This document shows positions 43,967 to 51,955 of a stretch of DNA of 64,000 nucleotides, one piece after another. Under the pieces are notes generated by a model, which worked only from the letters and a program-made list of their open reading frames with translations, did no database searches and was not told where the DNA came from. The stretch spans positions 2,294,001-2,358,000 of the forward strand of contig NZ_CP138921.1 in NCBI RefSeq assembly GCF_047124445.1. Reading direction: 5' to 3'. The position numbers were made by a program, and so were the translations under genes. Every line of letters starts with the position of its first letter. The stretch's first letter is position 1. The stretch comes from Shimia sp047124445 (GTDB lineage Bacteria; Pseudomonadota; Alphaproteobacteria; Rhodobacterales; Rhodobacteraceae).

Positions 43967-44557
43967 ATGAGCAGTTCCGAAATTGATACATTGATAGAGA
44001 TGATGGCCAAGCTGCCTGGGCTTGGCCCACGCTCTGCCAGGCGCGCGGTGTTGCATCTGATCCGCAAACGCGCGCTGTTGCTCACCCCGCTGTCTGACGC
44101 CATGTTGCAGGTCGCCGCCACCGCGCGGGAATGCCTGAACTGCGGCAACGTCGGCACCTCTGATATCTGTGACATCTGCGCATCCGAGAAACGCGCCACG
44201 GGCGTGCTCTGCGTGGTCGAAGACGTGGCCGACCTTTGGGCCATGGAACGCGCGCAGGTGTTTGACGGCCGTTACCACGTGCTGGGCGGCACGCTCTCCG
44301 CTCTGGAGGGCGTTGGCCCCGAGGAACTCTCAATCCCCCGTCTGATGGACCGTGTGGTGAGTGAGAACATCACTGAGGTCATCCTCGCCCTCAATGCCAC
44401 CGTAGATGGCCAAACCACGGCGCACTACATCGCCGACCAACTGGAAGATCAGGTGCGCCTCACCTCCCTGGCACAAGGCGTGCCGGTGGGCGGCGAGTTG
44501 GACTACCTGGACGAAGGCACCATCAGCGCTGCCCTCAGCGCCCGTAAAACGCTCTGA
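43967..44557 (+). CDS. recR: Recombination protein RecR
   Basis: The 196-residue protein has the N-terminal HhH (LPGLGPRSARRAVLHLI), a C4 zinc finger (CLNCGNVGTSDICDIC) near residue 56, and a TOPRIM domain with VVEDVADLWAMER and the C-terminal LAQGVPVGGELDYLDEGT block. RecR works with RecF/RecO in gap repair. Position after dnaX-ybaB is standard. Confidence 0.97.
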   Translation: MSSSEIDTLIEMMAKLPGLGPRSARRAVLHLIRKRALLLTPLSDAMLQVAATARECLNCGNVGTSDICDICASEKRATGVLCVVEDVADLWAMERAQVFDGRYHVLGGTLSALEGVGPEELSIPRLMDRVVSENITEVILALNATVDGQTTAHYIADQLEDQVRLTSLAQGVPVGGELDYLDEGTISAALSARKTL

Positions 44558-44575
44558 CACTCCGACAAAAGAAAA

Positions 44576-44599
44576 GGCCGCGCTGACATCAGCACGGCC
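44576..44599. terminator. Hairpin terminator between recR and trcR
   Basis: GGCCG-C-GCTG (44576-44585) pairs with CAGC-A-CGGCC (44590-44599) around ACAT. AAAA to its left gives a U-tail for the minus-strand trcR transcript. It can also halt recR transcription, though the T-run is poorer on that side. Confidence 0.75.
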
Positions 44600-44623
44600 T
44601 CAATTCTTAGACGATCACAGCGC

Positions 44624-45379
44624 TTAGCGCGGCTGCTCTTCTTCGTCGCCACCTGGCAGGTTAAAGAAGCTGTCCGCATCCGCGAACTCATCATCAGACC
44701 GGGTGTCGCTGTCGTCTTCGTCGTCATCCGCCAGCGAGAAGGCCTCGAGACCCTCAATAGCAGACGGCATCTTCGGCTCGGCTTCCATCTCCAGCGACTG
44801 TTCGGTGGACACAAGCTTACGACGCTCATCGTCGGTCATAACAACACCTTCAGCAGCGCGCTTCGCAGCGGCCTTCTGCACAGCAGTGTCGAGTTCGGAC
44901 TGCTTACACAGGCCCAGAGCCACCGGATCAATTGGCTGGATGTTGGCGATGTTCCAGTGGGTGCGCTCACGGATCGCCTGAATGGTTGGCTTGGTGGTGC
45001 CAACCAGCTTGCTGATCTGGCCGTCGGACAGTTCCGGGTGGAACTTCACCAGCCACAGGATCGACGCTGGGCGGTCCTGACGCTTGGACAACGGCGTATA
45101 ACGAGGACCACGGCGCTTTTCTTCGCCGGACGCCGCTGCGTTGAACTTCAGCTTCATCTTGTGCAGCGGGTTGGTCTCCGCCGTGTCAATTTCGGACTGA
45201 ACCAACTGGTTGTTGGCAACCGGGTCAAAGCCCTTCACGCCCGCAGCCACATCGCCATCCGCAATGCCCTGAATTTCCAGCTCGTGCATGCCAACAAAAT
45301 CCGCGATCTGTTTGAAGCTGATCGTGGTGTTGTCCACCAGCCAGACGGCGGTGGCTTTCGGGTGCAGCAGCTTGGCCAT
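44624..45379 (-). CDS. trcR: Cell cycle transcriptional regulator TrcR (DUF1013)
   Basis: This 251-residue protein matches the alphaproteobacterial DUF1013 family. It starts MAKLLHPKATAVWLVDNTT, followed by HTH-like FKQIADFVGMHELEIQGIADG near residue 23, a second helix set (LSDGQISKLVGTTKPTIQAIRER) and a very acidic C-terminus (DDDEDDSDTRSDDEF). Family work links TrcR to RNA polymerase binding and cell-cycle control of transcription. AAGGAG precedes the ATG at 45379. A perfect inverted repeat lies 52-71 bp upstream, between it and the divergent RNase T2 gene. Confidence 0.92.
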   Translation of the reverse strand: MAKLLHPKATAVWLVDNTTISFKQIADFVGMHELEIQGIADGDVAAGVKGFDPVANNQLVQSEIDTAETNPLHKMKLKFNAAASGEEKRRGPRYTPLSKRQDRPASILWLVKFHPELSDGQISKLVGTTKPTIQAIRERTHWNIANIQPIDPVALGLCKQSELDTAVQKAAAKRAAEGVVMTDDERRKLVSTEQSLEMEAEPKMPSAIEGLEAFSLADDDEDDSDTRSDDEFADADSFFNLPGGDEEEQPR

Positions 45380-45430
45380 ATCTCTACTCCTTACGACGTT
45401 TTTCCCCGGTAAAAGATACAGATTTCCCGT

Positions 45431-45450
45431 CGTCTGACTTTTGTCAGACG
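45431..45450. promoter_or_regulatory. Perfect inverted repeat in trcR/RNase T2 divergent region
   Basis: CGTCTGAC (45431-45438) and GTCAGACG (45443-45450) flank TTTT. It lies 52-71 bp before trcR and 83-102 bp before the RNase gene. It could be an operator or a leader hairpin; no T-run supports termination. Confidence 0.5.
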
Positions 45451-45532
45451 GCACCGATGGTCTGGTGCGGGTTTCCGTTGTAGGGGAACTTGAGCCCGAT
45501 ATAGTGCGGCTGAACAAAAAAGGAAAGAGTGA

Positions 45533-46171
45533 ATGCGTTCATTGCTGGGTATGGCCCTTGCCCTGTTGGTTTCTGGGCAGGCAATTGCCGACGGTGATAA
45601 AGCCGGTGAGTTTGATTATTACGTGCTGGCTTTGAGTTGGTCGCCGAATTGGTGCGCCATCGAAGGTGACGCCAAAGGAAGCCCACAGTGTGAGGACAGC
45701 GAAGACTTTGGCTGGGTCATGCATGGTCTTTGGCCGCAGTACCACCGCGGCTGGCCGGACCACTGCGTCACATCAGAACGCAACCCGCCCCGCCATGTCA
45801 CCAATTCCATGGCCGACATCATGGGCACCTCCGGATTGGCCTGGTACCAGTGGAAGAAGCACGGCACCTGCTCCGGCCTGTCCGGCGAAGACTACTTCGC
45901 CACCGCGCGCAGAGCCTATGAGAGCATCACGCGTCCAGCCGTTTTCCGAAAACTCGACCAAACCGTAAAACTGCCCGCCTCGGTGGTGGAGGACGCCTTC
46001 CTGAAAGCGAACCCACAGCTAGAGCCGGACATGCTGACCATCACCTGCCGCGACAGCTTCATTCAAGAAGCCCGCGTGTGCCTCTCCAAGGACCTGGAAC
46101 CGGTGCCTTGCGGCCGCGACGTGATCAAAGACTGCACGCTTTCCAACGCACGCTTTGACCCTGTCCGTTAA
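45533..46171 (+). CDS. Ribonuclease T2 family protein, secreted
   Basis: The 212-residue protein has a signal peptide (MRSLLGMALALLVSGQAIA) and both RNase T2 active-site segments: HGLWPQY near residue 63 and WKKHGTCSG near 106, with catalytic His residues. Paired Cys residues (SPNWCAIEG, HCVTS, VCLSK, PCG) suggest disulphides. RNase T2 enzymes cleave RNA through 2',3'-cyclic phosphates in the periplasm or outside the cell. A CpdB-like cyclic phosphodiesterase is encoded at 35175, though not adjacent. AAGGAAAG precedes the ATG. Confidence 0.93.
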   Translation: MRSLLGMALALLVSGQAIADGDKAGEFDYYVLALSWSPNWCAIEGDAKGSPQCEDSEDFGWVMHGLWPQYHRGWPDHCVTSERNPPRHVTNSMADIMGTSGLAWYQWKKHGTCSGLSGEDYFATARRAYESITRPAVFRKLDQTVKLPASVVEDAFLKANPQLEPDMLTITCRDSFIQEARVCLSKDLEPVPCGRDVIKDCTLSNARFDPVR

Positions 46172-46174
46172 GCC

Positions 46175-46558
46175 TTAGACCTTGTTTATGCGCAGAGCGC
46201 CGTTTCGGGCCTCTGCGCATTTTTGTGCGGAAAACTCGGCACTGTCCGCGCTGGTGTTCACTGCTTTCACAGTGCCTGCGCTGCGGCGCATGTAGAACGG
46301 CACAAAGCCTTCTGCGATGCCAGACCGCGCCATGGCATTCATCTCACCGCAATAGATCCGATCACCATTGCTCAGCGCCATGATCTCAAAATTCTGGAAC
46401 CGCGCCTCCCCTGGCAACTCGGTCTGAACCGCAAGTTGGTTTTTGGCCCAAAACACTTCACCCGGCTCCAACGGCGCGGATTTGGTGGAGACTTTGGTGG
46501 TGCCGCCAGAACAGCCGGTCGCCGCTGCGATCACCAGAAATATTGCCACTTTATGCAT
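46175..46558 (-). CDS. Uncharacterised probable lipoprotein
   Basis: This 127-residue protein starts MHKVAIFLVIAAATGCSGG, a signal peptide ending in a lipobox-like ATGC, so Cys16 is probably lipidated. The remainder is a small exported domain with two further Cys residues (RIYCGEMNA, AQKCAEARNG) that could pair. The family is not recognised. The ATG at 46558 follows GGGAGTTTAGG; a longer reading from 46603 removes the signal. It converges on the RNase T2 gene with three bases between stops. Confidence 0.75.
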   Translation of the reverse strand: MHKVAIFLVIAAATGCSGGTTKVSTKSAPLEPGEVFWAKNQLAVQTELPGEARFQNFEIMALSNGDRIYCGEMNAMARSGIAEGFVPFYMRRSAGTVKAVNTSADSAEFSAQKCAEARNGALRINKV

Positions 46559-46634
46559 ACCTAAACTCCCAGGACGTGCCTCTGTTGATCCGAGAAACAC
46601 CACGACAATAAGGCTGAAAGGCGGCAGAAATGCA

Positions 46635-46665
46635 GAAAACCCGGCCCATTCAGGACCGGGTTTTC
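46635..46665. terminator. Terminator of F0 operon
   Basis: GAAAACCCGG (46635-46644) pairs perfectly with CCGGGTTTTC (46656-46665) around 11 bases. The A/T base of the stem supplies a U-rich 3' side. It follows atpF in the minus direction and precedes the lipoprotein gene. Confidence 0.82.
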
Positions 46666-46692
46666 TTAAACTTGTTCAGACAGTCAGCAGGC

Positions 46693-47256
46693 TTAGTGCA
46701 GCTTGGCGTCTACTTCAGAGATACCAGCATCGATCAGCTTGTTGGCTTGCGCCGCTGTCATCTGCTGGGAAATCACGTCACGAGCTGCACCGATGGCGAC
46801 AACAACCGCCTGATCGCGTACTTCCTTGACGGCCGCGGCTTCTGCCGAGGCAATCTGATCTTCCGCTGCGGCCAGACGGCGCGCGATGGAAGCTTCCAGA
46901 TCGACTTTCGCCTGATCAGCCGCCGCCTGAGCTTCGCTTTTCGCTTGCTCTACGATGCGGGCAGCTTGCTCCTGCACTTCTTTCTGTTTGCGCTCATAAG
47001 ACGCCAGAACCGTCTGGGCTTCCTCACGCAGGGCGCGGGCTTCGTCCAGTTCGGATTTGATGTCGTCTGCACGCTTGTCCAGCAGGCCAGCCAGAATGGA
47101 TGGCACTTTGAAGTACAGCAGGATCGCAACAAACAGGATGAAACCCAATGTCACGATGAAGTCGGTGTTGCGCAGCGAGAAGAACGGGCCGCTTGCGGCC
47201 AGCGCCGGGGTGGCGCTCAGCGCCATGACAGCTGCAACTGTGGTCAGTTTACGCAT
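46693..47256 (-). CDS. atpF: F0 ATP synthase subunit b
   Basis: The 187-residue stalk protein has a cleavable-looking N-terminus (LTTVAAVMALSATPALA), one membrane helix (FIVTLGFILFVAILLYF) and a long Ala/Glu-rich coiled coil (DKRADDIKSELDEARALREEAQ onward). It pairs with the b' subunit encoded just upstream to form the peripheral stalk linking F0 and F1. It is the last gene of the F0 operon. Confidence 0.95.
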   Translation of the reverse strand: MRKLTTVAAVMALSATPALAASGPFFSLRNTDFIVTLGFILFVAILLYFKVPSILAGLLDKRADDIKSELDEARALREEAQTVLASYERKQKEVQEQAARIVEQAKSEAQAAADQAKVDLEASIARRLAAAEDQIASAEAAAVKEVRDQAVVVAIGAARDVISQQMTAAQANKLIDAGISEVDAKLH

Positions 47257-47261
47257 ATGTC

Positions 47262-47804
47262 TTAGCCCTTCATCTGCGCATCAACGGCTTTCGCCACATC
47301 TGCGTCCTCGGCAGCGCCACCCAGGGCGGTTACCAGTTCAGCAGTGGTCGCGTTGGCCACGTCTTTGATGCTTTCCAGCGCACCGGCACGGATCTCGGCA
47401 ATTGCCTTCTCCGACTCGGCAGCCTTCGCTGCAATTTCTGCGTCCGCCTTTTCGGTGGCCGCGTTCAGATCAGCCTGGATTTCCGCTTTGGCTGCGGCAA
47501 CAATGTTTGCTGCTTCAGCTTTGGCGTCGGCGAGGGCTTTGTTGTAAGCCTCTTCCGCTTCCACGGCCTTCGCCTTCAGCTCTTCAGCTGCGGCGATGTC
47601 ATTTGTGATGGTCCCCTGACGCTCCGCCAGAACCGCAGCAATGCGCGGCAGCGCGATGCGCGACAGGACGAAGTAGATCACAACAAGTGTGACCAGAAGC
47701 CAGAAAATCTGGTTACCCCAGCTTGAGAAATCAAGCTGTGGCATGCCCGATGCAGAGGCGGCCTCTGCTGCGTGGCCTGCGGCGTCAGTCGTTTTGGTCG
47801 CCAT
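47262..47804 (-). CDS. F0 ATP synthase subunit b'
   Basis: The 180-residue protein has a membrane helix (IFWLLVTLVVIYFVLSRIALPRIAAVLAERQ region, residues 32-60) and a long Ala/Lys/Glu coiled coil (EELKAKAVEAEEAYNKALADAKAEA). The pair b plus b' is typical of photosynthetic bacteria and many alphaproteobacteria, where the stalk is a heterodimer. It lies six bases upstream of atpF and 86 bp after atpE. It is often called atpF' or atpX. Confidence 0.94.
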   Translation of the reverse strand: MATKTTDAAGHAAEAASASGMPQLDFSSWGNQIFWLLVTLVVIYFVLSRIALPRIAAVLAERQGTITNDIAAAEELKAKAVEAEEAYNKALADAKAEAANIVAAAKAEIQADLNAATEKADAEIAAKAAESEKAIAEIRAGALESIKDVANATTAELVTALGGAAEDADVAKAVDAQMKG

Positions 47805-47890
47805 GTCGTCCTCCTGGGAACTTCCGTTGGGTTACGGGCGGGGCGCAAGCAAGTGCGCCCGCACCCGCACGTAAGGATGGTTCCGTAGGC

Positions 47891-48115
47891 TTAGACGGCG
47901 AACATCAGCAGCAGAGCAACCAGGAACGAGAAGATGCCCAGTGCTTCCGCAAACGCGATGCCGATGAAGAGAGTTGCAGTCTGGGAAGCAGCTGCGGATG
48001 GGTTGCGCAGTGCGCCGGCCAGGAAGTTGGCTGCAACGTTACCAACACCCAGTGCTGCGATGCCAGTACCCAAGCCTGCGATGCCTGCGCCGATGTGTGC
48101 GAGTTGACCTTCCAT
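47891..48115 (-). CDS. atpE: F0 ATP synthase subunit c
   Basis: This 74-residue hairpin of two membrane helices has a Gly-rich first helix (AGIAGLGTGIAALGVGN), a polar loop (LRNPSA) and the ion-binding Glu in GIAFAEALGIF of helix 2. It forms the proton-driven rotor ring. Length is slightly below the common 75-80 but normal for this group. Confidence 0.97.
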   Translation of the reverse strand: MEGQLAHIGAGIAGLGTGIAALGVGNVAANFLAGALRNPSAAASQTATLFIGIAFAEALGIFSFLVALLLMFAV

Positions 48116-48168
48116 TGGTATATCTCCTTACGATTGGAAGTTAATAGGTATGTGTGAGAGTTCAGACC

Positions 48169-48927
48169 TTAGTGGGAAGGATGCAGCGCATCTTTCAGAT
48201 ACACACAGGTCAGAATGGTAAAGACGTAGGCCTGAATGAAGGCCACCAGGACCTCAAGGCCGTACATTGCGGTGATCGCGACGATGGACACCGGGCTGAC
48301 CACGGCAATCGCGGCGAAGCCTGCGAAAACTTTGATCACGGCGTGGCCCGCCATAACGTTACCTGCAAGACGAATGCTGTGGCTTACTGGACGTACGAAG
48401 TAGGAAATCACCTCGATGATCGCCAGCACCGGACGCAGTGCCAAAGGCGCGCTGGACACCCAGAAGAGACCCAGGAACGCCGCGCCGTTTTTCACGAAGC
48501 CAACAACAGTCACGGTCACGAACACCAAGAGCGCCAGACCGATGGTCACAGCAAAGTGCGAGGTGGTGGTGAAGGACATTGGCAGCAGGCCAAGGAAGTT
48601 CGCCATCACGATGAACATGAACAGGGTCATGATGTATGGGAAGAACTTCACAGCGTCTTTGCCAGCCACGTCTTCCACCATCTTGTAGATGAAGCCATAG
48701 GCCAACTCGCCGATGGACTGACCGCGGCTTGGGATGATCGCGCGACGGCGGGTGCCGACAACCATCATCGCCACAACGGCGATCACGGCCAGCGCCATCC
48801 ACAGGGTCACGTTGGTGATGGTGAACAGGCCAATGTGGTCACCGCCAAACAGCGGTTTGACCAGAAACTGGTCCATTGGGTGGAATTCCAGACCGCCTTG
48901 TTCCGCGCCGTGTGCTTCGCTTGCCAC
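48169..48927 (-). CDS. atpB: F0 ATP synthase subunit a
   Basis: The 252-residue membrane protein has the essential Arg in SIRLAGNVMAGH near residue 182 and the C-terminal VAFIQAYVFTILTCVYL helix of the proton half-channels. A GTG at 48927 is chosen because GAGAGGGA sits at good spacing and the protein then begins MASEAHGAEQ, as in related AtpB; a TTG at 48933 is too close to that site. It overlaps or abuts atpI. Confidence 0.95.
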   Translation of the reverse strand: MASEAHGAEQGGLEFHPMDQFLVKPLFGGDHIGLFTITNVTLWMALAVIAVVAMMVVGTRRRAIIPSRGQSIGELAYGFIYKMVEDVAGKDAVKFFPYIMTLFMFIVMANFLGLLPMSFTTTSHFAVTIGLALLVFVTVTVVGFVKNGAAFLGLFWVSSAPLALRPVLAIIEVISYFVRPVSHSIRLAGNVMAGHAVIKVFAGFAAIAVVSPVSIVAITAMYGLEVLVAFIQAYVFTILTCVYLKDALHPSH

Positions 48928-48929
48928 GT

Positions 48930-49259
48930 TCAATCCCTCTCGTCTCTCTCAGCGGCATCCGCCGCTTGTTTCTCTTCGATCTCTTTGGCGCTGTGCAGCA
49001 TCGTTTTGATGCCTGCCGCCAGACCGAGCATTGTAAACAGCACCAGAAAGATCGGGATCGTCCCGAACAGGCTGTCCAGCCCGTATCCGATGCCAAATCC
49101 GATCCCAAGACCGGAAACCATTTCGATCACCATGCGCCAGGCCAGGTTGGCTGCCGAATAGTGCTCATCAGCGCGGGGCTTTGGGTCCTGGGCCTTCTTG
49201 GCCGCTGCGATCCGGTCCTCCAGACGTTTCATCTGGTCTTTGTGGTCGGTCTCGCTCAC
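48930..49259 (-). CDS. atpI: ATP synthase protein I (AtpI)
   Basis: The 109-residue protein has two membrane helices (MVIEMVSGLGIGFGIGYGLDSLFG and IPIFLVLFTMLGLAAGIKTM) and charged ends, fitting AtpI/AtpQ-type proteins that assist c-ring assembly and Mg handling. A GTG at 49259 (protein beginning MSETDHKDQM) is the likely start; an ATG at 49232 is possible, and the reading from 49319 is unlikely. It leads the F0 operon, in which no F1 gene is present. Confidence 0.88.
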   Translation of the reverse strand: MSETDHKDQMKRLEDRIAAAKKAQDPKPRADEHYSAANLAWRMVIEMVSGLGIGFGIGYGLDSLFGTIPIFLVLFTMLGLAAGIKTMLHSAKEIEEKQAADAAERDERD

Positions 49260-49610
49260 GCGCAATTTACCCCTTGCTAACGTTGGCGCATTGCTACGGT
49301 GCAGCACGGCCTGAGTCAATGCGTGAATCAGGGCCGCGACAAATCACGTAAGATGCTGAAAACAAACAATAATGACACCGCGTCAACTAAAACAGCGACG
49401 GCCCGATATAGGCCGTCACCCCTCATTGGCGCCGTTTGGCGATATTCAACGATTTGGTTGATCTTTGCCGCGCGGGGTCGTGACCGCACCTTTTGCAAAC
49501 GCCACGCGCGCCTGACTTGCAAATGCTGCACGCACCGTGAAAGGTTCGCCGCAAAGAGTAGAGTAAAAGCTCTGCGACAAGCCGAGCACTCCAAGACAGG
49601 GAACTCTAAG
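49260..49610. other. Intergenic region between atpI and Imm11-like gene
   Basis: These 351 bases hold no gene I can support. The region must contain the minus-strand promoter of the F0 operon and the plus-strand promoter of the next gene. A frame open across it joins the Imm11-like gene but has biased, unconserved residues. Composition is more AT-rich than in the flanking ATP synthase genes. Confidence 0.6.
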
Positions 49611-50279
49611 GTGGCGCATAGAAAGGTCTGGGACTCCTGTTTTCTTAAGAAAACATCAAACGTCGCATATGTGAGCTTTCATCTTCCCGGGTCAGACGAA
49701 CATCCAGATCCGCTTGGGTTGTCGGTCGAGTTTTCAAACCGCTACAACTATGTGCTGCCCGGCAGCATTCCCGGGGCTGCACAAGACATCGATGCAGGTG
49801 AATATCCAGATTATATGTACCTTACTTACGAGACTGGTGAAGAACTGCCTTCAAACAGGAATGACGCTTTTATTGGGGCAGGCGGCCTAATTGTCGTATC
49901 CGGCGCCATGTATGACATTCTGCAGGGGTTCAACCTAGGAGCTACTCGGCTACAACAGATTCCTCTAAGGCAACATAACCAAAGAACCCCGATTGAGGGA
50001 CGTTGGTACTTCCTACACATTCGCGAAAATAGAAACTGCCTGATCGCCGAAGAATCGACAGGAGTAGAGGCCACGAGAAGCGCTGATCGCTGGCGCGTGA
50101 ACTCAGAGGCAAAATATCAACTGACCGTAGAGCCTACTGCGGCAGCCGACTTGGACCTTTGGTACGACAGCCGGGCACGAAGTGTCTTATTTTTCTCCGA
50201 GCGCCTGAAAGAAGCCATCGAAAGAGCGGGGCTCAGCTTCAAAAGCGGCAATGATTTTCGCGCCTGCAAGGTTGTTTGA
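49611..50279 (+). CDS. Imm11-family (DUF1629) immunity-like protein, orphan
   Basis: The 222-residue protein begins at a GTG preceded by AGGGAA. The C-terminal part, DLDLWYDSRARSVLFFSERLKEAIERAGL then FRACKVV, resembles the W-x-D-x-R/S-x-L pattern of Imm11/DUF1629 proteins, known mainly as immunity proteins near polymorphic toxins. GAGGLIVVSGAMYDILQGF also fits. No toxin gene adjoins it, so it may be an orphan immunity gene or have another role. Codon use is visibly less GC-biased than its neighbours, which suggests transfer. Family assignment is from pattern, not a search. Confidence 0.7.
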   Translation: MAHRKVWDSCFLKKTSNVAYVSFHLPGSDEHPDPLGLSVEFSNRYNYVLPGSIPGAAQDIDAGEYPDYMYLTYETGEELPSNRNDAFIGAGGLIVVSGAMYDILQGFNLGATRLQQIPLRQHNQRTPIEGRWYFLHIRENRNCLIAEESTGVEATRSADRWRVNSEAKYQLTVEPTAAADLDLWYDSRARSVLFFSERLKEAIERAGLSFKSGNDFRACKVV

Positions 50280-50351
50280 TGCCTCTGGGCATAAAGCCTT
50301 CGATGCAAAAATCATTGCCGATCACACCTCAACAATTTGGGTGATCTTTGC

Positions 50352-51065
50352 TCAACAGCTGTGATCCGGCGCAATCCCAACGTCCTGCCCACGCAGGATC
50401 CGCCAGTTGCGTTTGATCAGGTTTTTCCAGATCAGCGTTGGCAGACCACGGAAGAAATCCGACGTCGCTCCCCTGCCCCCGCGAAACAGTGTCCGCAACG
50501 CCACCCAGGGCGGCACCGGCTTGAAAAGCGCCTTTGCCACCGCGGGCCGCCCCATGCTGATCTGCGCAAGTGCGCGCGCCACGGCCTTGGGATTGTTCCA
50601 ATCGGTGAACCACAACACACAGCCCTTCTTGTTGATGATAAACACGGAGTTCGGGTAGCCGCCAAAGGCCTGATGCGCCGTGCCGTTTTCGTCATCAATC
50701 AGGATCAACCGCCCTTCCGCATCTTCACGCAATGCGGTCGCGCAGTCTGTCTTGTCCTGCTGCGAACTATGCGCCGGAATTTTTGCGCCAGGATGTGCCT
50801 CCCGCACATATAGGACGCGAAAATCACAGTTGGTGTACTGCGTCCGCAACCGCGCCATGCCCTCGCGGCGTCCTTGGAACAACGGGCAGGTCAGGCTGCC
50901 CATTTCCAGCACAAGGAAATCTCCCTCAAAATCCAGCAACCGCTGGTCAATCCAATCCGCCGTTTGCAGCGTGAAGTCCGGCGCCTTGTCGCCCGGCATT
51001 GGCCCCGCAAAGCAGTCCAGATCATAGGCGTCGGTTTTAAATTCGGTGTAATTGTAATCAGACAT
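50352..51065 (-). CDS. Thioredoxin-fold protein related to deiodinase/redoxin family
   Basis: The 237-residue protein has a redoxin-like APDFTLQTADWIDQRLLDFEG start and LEMGSLTCPLFQGRREGMARLRTQY near residue 56. The GS-x-TCP-x-F pattern, together with LYVREAHPG downstream, matches bacterial iodothyronine deiodinase-like proteins, with Cys in place of selenocysteine. A cis-Pro region (GYPNSVFIINKKG) follows. The C-terminal 60 basic residues are extra. Peroxide or thiol chemistry is likely; dehalogenation is only a possibility. It overlaps the upstream MarR gene by eight to eleven bases, so the pair is coupled. Confidence 0.75.
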   Translation of the reverse strand: MSDYNYTEFKTDAYDLDCFAGPMPGDKAPDFTLQTADWIDQRLLDFEGDFLVLEMGSLTCPLFQGRREGMARLRTQYTNCDFRVLYVREAHPGAKIPAHSSQQDKTDCATALREDAEGRLILIDDENGTAHQAFGGYPNSVFIINKKGCVLWFTDWNNPKAVARALAQISMGRPAVAKALFKPVPPWVALRTLFRGGRGATSDFFRGLPTLIWKNLIKRNWRILRGQDVGIAPDHSC

Positions 51066-51513
51066 CATCGTTTCCTTTCAATGAGGCGTCGCTGAGGTTC
51101 TCAAACATCCGTTGCAACACGGAAGCAGCCACGCGCTGCTCCTCCGCACTGATCCCGACACTCACTTGCGCGATCAACTGATCCGCCAAGGCGGTCATCT
51201 GCGACAGCGCCGCGCGCCCTTCCTCCGTCAGCTCCAAGTTCAACCGCCGCCGGTCTTTTGCATCCGGCGTACGTTGCACCCAGCCCTTGCCCACCAGCTT
51301 ATCCGCAAGGCGCGACACCGTTGTACGATCCCGCAGCGTCGCCGCGCTCAAGGCGGTTGTTGGCTGCGGCCCTCCTGCCAGAAATCGCAAGGACGCCCAG
51401 TCCTCGGCAGTGGCAGCAAGGCCGTTGTCTTCAAACCGTGTGGTCAGTTCTTTCCGAGCCGCGAAGCCCAATCGATTGACCCAGTAAAGCGGGAGTGTGT
51501 CAGATGTTTCCAT
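51058..51513 (-). CDS. MarR-family transcriptional regulator
   Basis: This 151-residue protein has the MarR winged helix: LSAATLRDRTTVSRLADKLVGKGWVQRTPDAKDRRRLNLELTEEG, reading as recognition helix plus wing, near residues 55-100. The ATG at 51513 is where homology begins, but no Shine-Dalgarno sequence precedes it. An imperfect palindrome, CATATACGTGTATG, overlaps the start and could be its operator. It is coupled to the deiodinase-like gene, which it may regulate, and diverges from an ArsR gene. Confidence 0.87.
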   Translation of the reverse strand: METSDTLPLYWVNRLGFAARKELTTRFEDNGLAATAEDWASLRFLAGGPQPTTALSAATLRDRTTVSRLADKLVGKGWVQRTPDAKDRRRLNLELTEEGRAALSQMTALADQLIAQVSVGISAEEQRVAASVLQRMFENLSDASLKGNDDV

Positions 51514-51524
51514 ATACGTGTATG
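51511..51524. promoter_or_regulatory. Candidate MarR operator palindrome
   Basis: CATATACGTGTATG is palindromic except for one pair. It overlaps the MarR start codon and lies 84-97 bp from the divergent ArsR gene. Assignment as an operator rests on position and symmetry only. Confidence 0.4.
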
Positions 51525-51607
51525 TAGCATCTATTGCCAAATGCACGCAATGGCGCGATTGTCGCACCTCATTGACCCCACCGGCTCTCACCCGCTAGGC
51601 AGGGCGC

Positions 51608-51955
51608 ATGTCAAACACGCTGGACACCGTCTTCTCTGCCCTCGCCGACCCAACACGGCGCGAGATTCTCAATATGTTGCTTGAGGATGATATGGCCGTG
51701 ACCGATGTTGCGGAGCCGTTTGACATATCCCTAGCCGCCATTTCCAAGCACCTGATGATCCTCACCAAGGCTGGTTTGATCTCTCAGGAAAAGCGCGGTC
51801 GGGTAAAATGGTGCAAACTGGAGCCGGACGCCTTGCGCGCCGCCTCCGTCTGGATGCAGGGTTTTGGCCAGTTTGAGCCAGTCAATCTGGATGCCTTTGA
51901 ACGGTTCCTGGAAACCGAGCTTACGCCGCCACCTGGCGCAGACACGCCCGAATAA
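51608..51955 (+). CDS. ArsR-family transcriptional regulator
   Basis: The 115-residue protein shows an ArsR winged helix: FSALADPTRREILNMLLEDD near residue 9, then VTDVAEPFDISLAAISKHLMILTKAGLI with the recognition helix. No metal-binding Cys motif (CxC) is visible in the recognition helix, so it is probably not a classical arsenic or metal sensor; such PTRREIL proteins often control SRPBCC/AHSA1 genes. Its last 35 bases overlap the end of the convergent DfsB-like gene. Confidence 0.9.
   Translation: MSNTLDTVFSALADPTRREILNMLLEDDMAVTDVAEPFDISLAAISKHLMILTKAGLISQEKRGRVKWCKLEPDALRAASVWMQGFGQFEPVNLDAFERFLETELTPPPGADTPE

Noticed and set aside
49299..49610. Upstream extension of the Imm11-like gene
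   Set aside because: The extra residues are biased and unconserved, while a GTG with AGGGAA upstream lies at 49611.
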